Below are positions 62,636 to 64,000 of a stretch of DNA of 64,000 bases, piece by piece. The position numbers and the translations under genes were made by a program. The stretch's first letter is position 1; each line of letters opens with the position of its first letter. Source of the stretch: JACVRW01 sp963728495 (GTDB taxonomy: Bacteria > Actinomycetota > Thermoleophilia > Solirubrobacterales > Thermoleophilaceae); contig CAVSKI010000010.1 of NCBI GenBank assembly GCA_963728495.1, forward strand, positions 248,001 to 312,000, written 5' to 3'. The notes below the pieces were generated by a model, which was given only the letters and a program-made list of their open reading frames with translations, ran no database searches and was not told the origin of the DNA.

Positions 62636-63778
62636 ATGGCTATTCCCACTGAGTTGGTGGGGTCGCTGCCCAGGCCGATGAAGCTGCAGGAGGGCTACCA
62701 GAAGCTCGACGACGGAGAGATCACCTGGGAGGACCTGCAGGCCCTTCAGGACGAAGCCGCCGAGGACTCGATCAGGCGCCTCGAGGAGACCGGCGAGCCG
62801 CTGGTCACCGACGGCGAGCAGCGCGAATCAAGCTTCGCCACATATCCGATCACCGACACGCTGGCGGGCACGGGCCTGGCCGACAATCTTGCCGGCGACG
62901 GCCAGTTCTTCGCCATCTTCGATGACGGCCACCACCGCCAGCTGCCGCGACTCACGGGCGGCCCGTTCCGCTACAAGACGTTCGCCTCGGAGTTCGTCGA
63001 GAAGAACAAGGCGGTCGCCTCTCGGGACGTCAAGCAGGCGGTGATCGCTCCTTCGATGCTGATGCTGCTCTATCCGCTCGAGGAGGAGATCGAGGGCTAC
63101 TCCCGCGAGCAGTTCCTCGACGACCTGTGCGACGAGGTCGAGAAGGACATTCGCCAGTGTTTCGACGCCGGCGCGCAGAGGGTTTCGATCGACTTCACCG
63201 AGGGTCGCCTGGCGAACAAGAACGACTCGCGCAACCCCTGGACCAACAAGGACATGCTCCAGGAGTTCATCGACCTCAACAACCGCGTGATCGACCGCTT
63301 CTCACCGGAGGAGCGCAAGAACATCGGGATCCACACCTGCCCGGGTGGCGACTGTGACTCGGTGCACTCGAAGGACGTGCCCTACGAGAAGCTGCTGAGC
63401 AAGATGTTCCAGCTCAACGCAGGCTACTTCCTCATCCAGTGCGCCAGCGAGGACGACAAGGAGAGCGTCTACAAGCTGGTGGGCGAATACAGCCGCGACG
63501 ACGCCAACGGGGTGCCGCAGGTCTGCTTCATGGGCGTGATCAACCCGCTCGACCCCGAGGTCGAGACTCCGGAGCAGGTCCGCGACGATCTCGTGACGGC
63601 GGCCAAGTACATCCCGGTCGAGCGTCTCGGGGCCACCGACGACTGCGGCTTCTCGCCGTTCAGCCGCGACGTGAAGCCCAAGCACGGCTCGCCGGACTTC
63701 GCCCGCGACGTGGCCATGAAGAAGATCACCAACCGCCTCAAGGGCGCCCAGATGGCTTCTGAGGAGCTGGGCGTGTAG
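62636..63778 (+). CDS. MetE C-terminal-type (core MetE-like) methyltransferase
   Basis: A 380-residue zinc methyltransferase barrel resembling the catalytic half of cobalamin-independent methionine synthase. It starts IPTELVGSLPRPMKL. Zinc ligands are likely H and C in GIHTCPGGDC, the Glu in QCASEDDKE and the Cys in ATDDCGFSPF. It lacks the N-terminal MetE domain that binds polyglutamyl folate. Single-barrel forms are known to use other methyl donors, such as methylcobalamin in archaea. It has a good ribosome site and a long, well-conserved style of codon use. It overlaps the LuxR-type gene end by 41 bp. Confidence 0.85.
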   Translation: MAIPTELVGSLPRPMKLQEGYQKLDDGEITWEDLQALQDEAAEDSIRRLEETGEPLVTDGEQRESSFATYPITDTLAGTGLADNLAGDGQFFAIFDDGHHRQLPRLTGGPFRYKTFASEFVEKNKAVASRDVKQAVIAPSMLMLLYPLEEEIEGYSREQFLDDLCDEVEKDIRQCFDAGAQRVSIDFTEGRLANKNDSRNPWTNKDMLQEFIDLNNRVIDRFSPEERKNIGIHTCPGGDCDSVHSKDVPYEKLLSKMFQLNAGYFLIQCASEDDKESVYKLVGEYSRDDANGVPQVCFMGVINPLDPEVETPEQVRDDLVTAAKYIPVERLGATDDCGFSPFSRDVKPKHGSPDFARDVAMKKITNRLKGAQMASEELGV

Positions 63779-64000
63779 ACGCCGAGCCCCTCACCAGCCG
63801 GTGGTAGCGCGCAACCGCCTCCGCGCGGTTGCTTACATGGAGCTTGCGCAGGATGTTGGTCACGTGGAACTTGACCGTGGGCTGGGAGATCACGAGCTCG
63901 GCGGCGATCTCGCGGTTCGCCTGCCCCCGGACCAGTAGCCGCAGCACCTCCAGCTCCCTGCGGGTGAGCAGATCCTCGAACACGATCCGGTCGTCGGCGT
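63738..64000 (-). CDS. LuxR-type DNA-binding domain protein (5' end outside window)
   Basis: The visible 3' part encodes a GerE/LuxR helix-turn-helix: LLTRRELEVLRLLVRGQANREIAAELVISQPTVKFHVTNILRKLHVSNRAEAVARY. The frame stays open past a GTG at 63983 to the window edge, with DDRIVFEDLLTRRE before it, so this is probably the C-terminus of a NarL-type response regulator or a larger sensor. The receiver part is not visible. The tail is convergent with the MetE-like gene. Confidence 0.85.
   Translation of the reverse strand, partial: ADDRIVFEDLLTRRELEVLRLLVRGQANREIAAELVISQPTVKFHVTNILRKLHVSNRAEAVARYHRLVRGSASTRPAPQKPSGRP

Overview
The window is a gene-dense, very GC-rich stretch with heavy use of GTG starts and 1-4 bp stop/start overlaps. 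It looks chromosomal and actinobacterial. Pointers are a meso-diaminopimelate-type MurE, FtsZ with no ftsA beside it, tandem Ku genes, a c-di-AMP riboswitch before a resuscitation-promoting-factor-like cell-wall enzyme, and a tad gene set. My best guess, from general gene content rather than any marker search, is a deep-branching Actinomycetota such as Thermoleophilia/Solirubrobacterales.

Layout. Positions 1-12200 carry accessory metabolism: a riboswitch-controlled Rpf-like protein, an MFS exporter, two peptidases, a methyltransferase, a PLP lyase, a copper P-type ATPase behind a CsoR-like operator, two Ku genes and a GFA-cupin-GST operon. Positions 12215-15131 hold tadA-tadB-tadC. Positions 15385-33721 are the division and cell wall (dcw) cluster: MraZ boxes, mraZ, rsmH, ftsL, ftsI, murE, murF, mraY, murD, ftsW, murG, murC, murB, ftsQ, ftsZ. 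Three opposite-strand genes sit at its seams: a MshEN/coiled-coil protein, a small secreted Cys protein and a SnoaL-like protein. Positions 33718-40872 hold a GNAT, an M20 peptidase, the glycine cleavage operon gcvT-H-PA-PB and a sulfite-oxidase-like protein. Positions 40920-55786 hold trpS, scpA-scpB, lysR/eamA, rlmN, an rluB-type synthase, then chorismate and aromatic amino acid genes (aroH, an aminotransferase, aroF with a likely leader-peptide attenuator, tyrA, aroA), followed by cmk and der. Positions 55758-64000 hold an ammonia-lyase, an EamA exporter, a tryptophanase-family enzyme, a lipoprotein, metK, a TetR regulator, a GcvT-like protein, a MetE-like methyltransferase and a LuxR-type regulator cut by the window edge.

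Functional links. The dcw block runs the cytoplasmic and membrane steps of peptidoglycan precursor synthesis and supplies septal machinery. The aro block is a compact route into tyrosine and phenylalanine with feedback signs at two levels (ACT-like domains and the aroF leader). The gcv operon, metK, GcvT-like and MetE-like genes concern one-carbon and methyl metabolism.

Unusual points. A family of intergenic elements of about 230-240 bp with inverted-repeat ends occurs three times (43282, 53548, 60907), and a smaller REP-like palindrome family occurs nearby and once in frame inside gcvT. Three genes (a Ku gene, murC, an ammonia-lyase) each show one apparent frameshift of the same sense. Because murC is normally essential, sequence error is the first explanation to test. 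I saw no tRNA, rRNA, CRISPR array or transposase gene.
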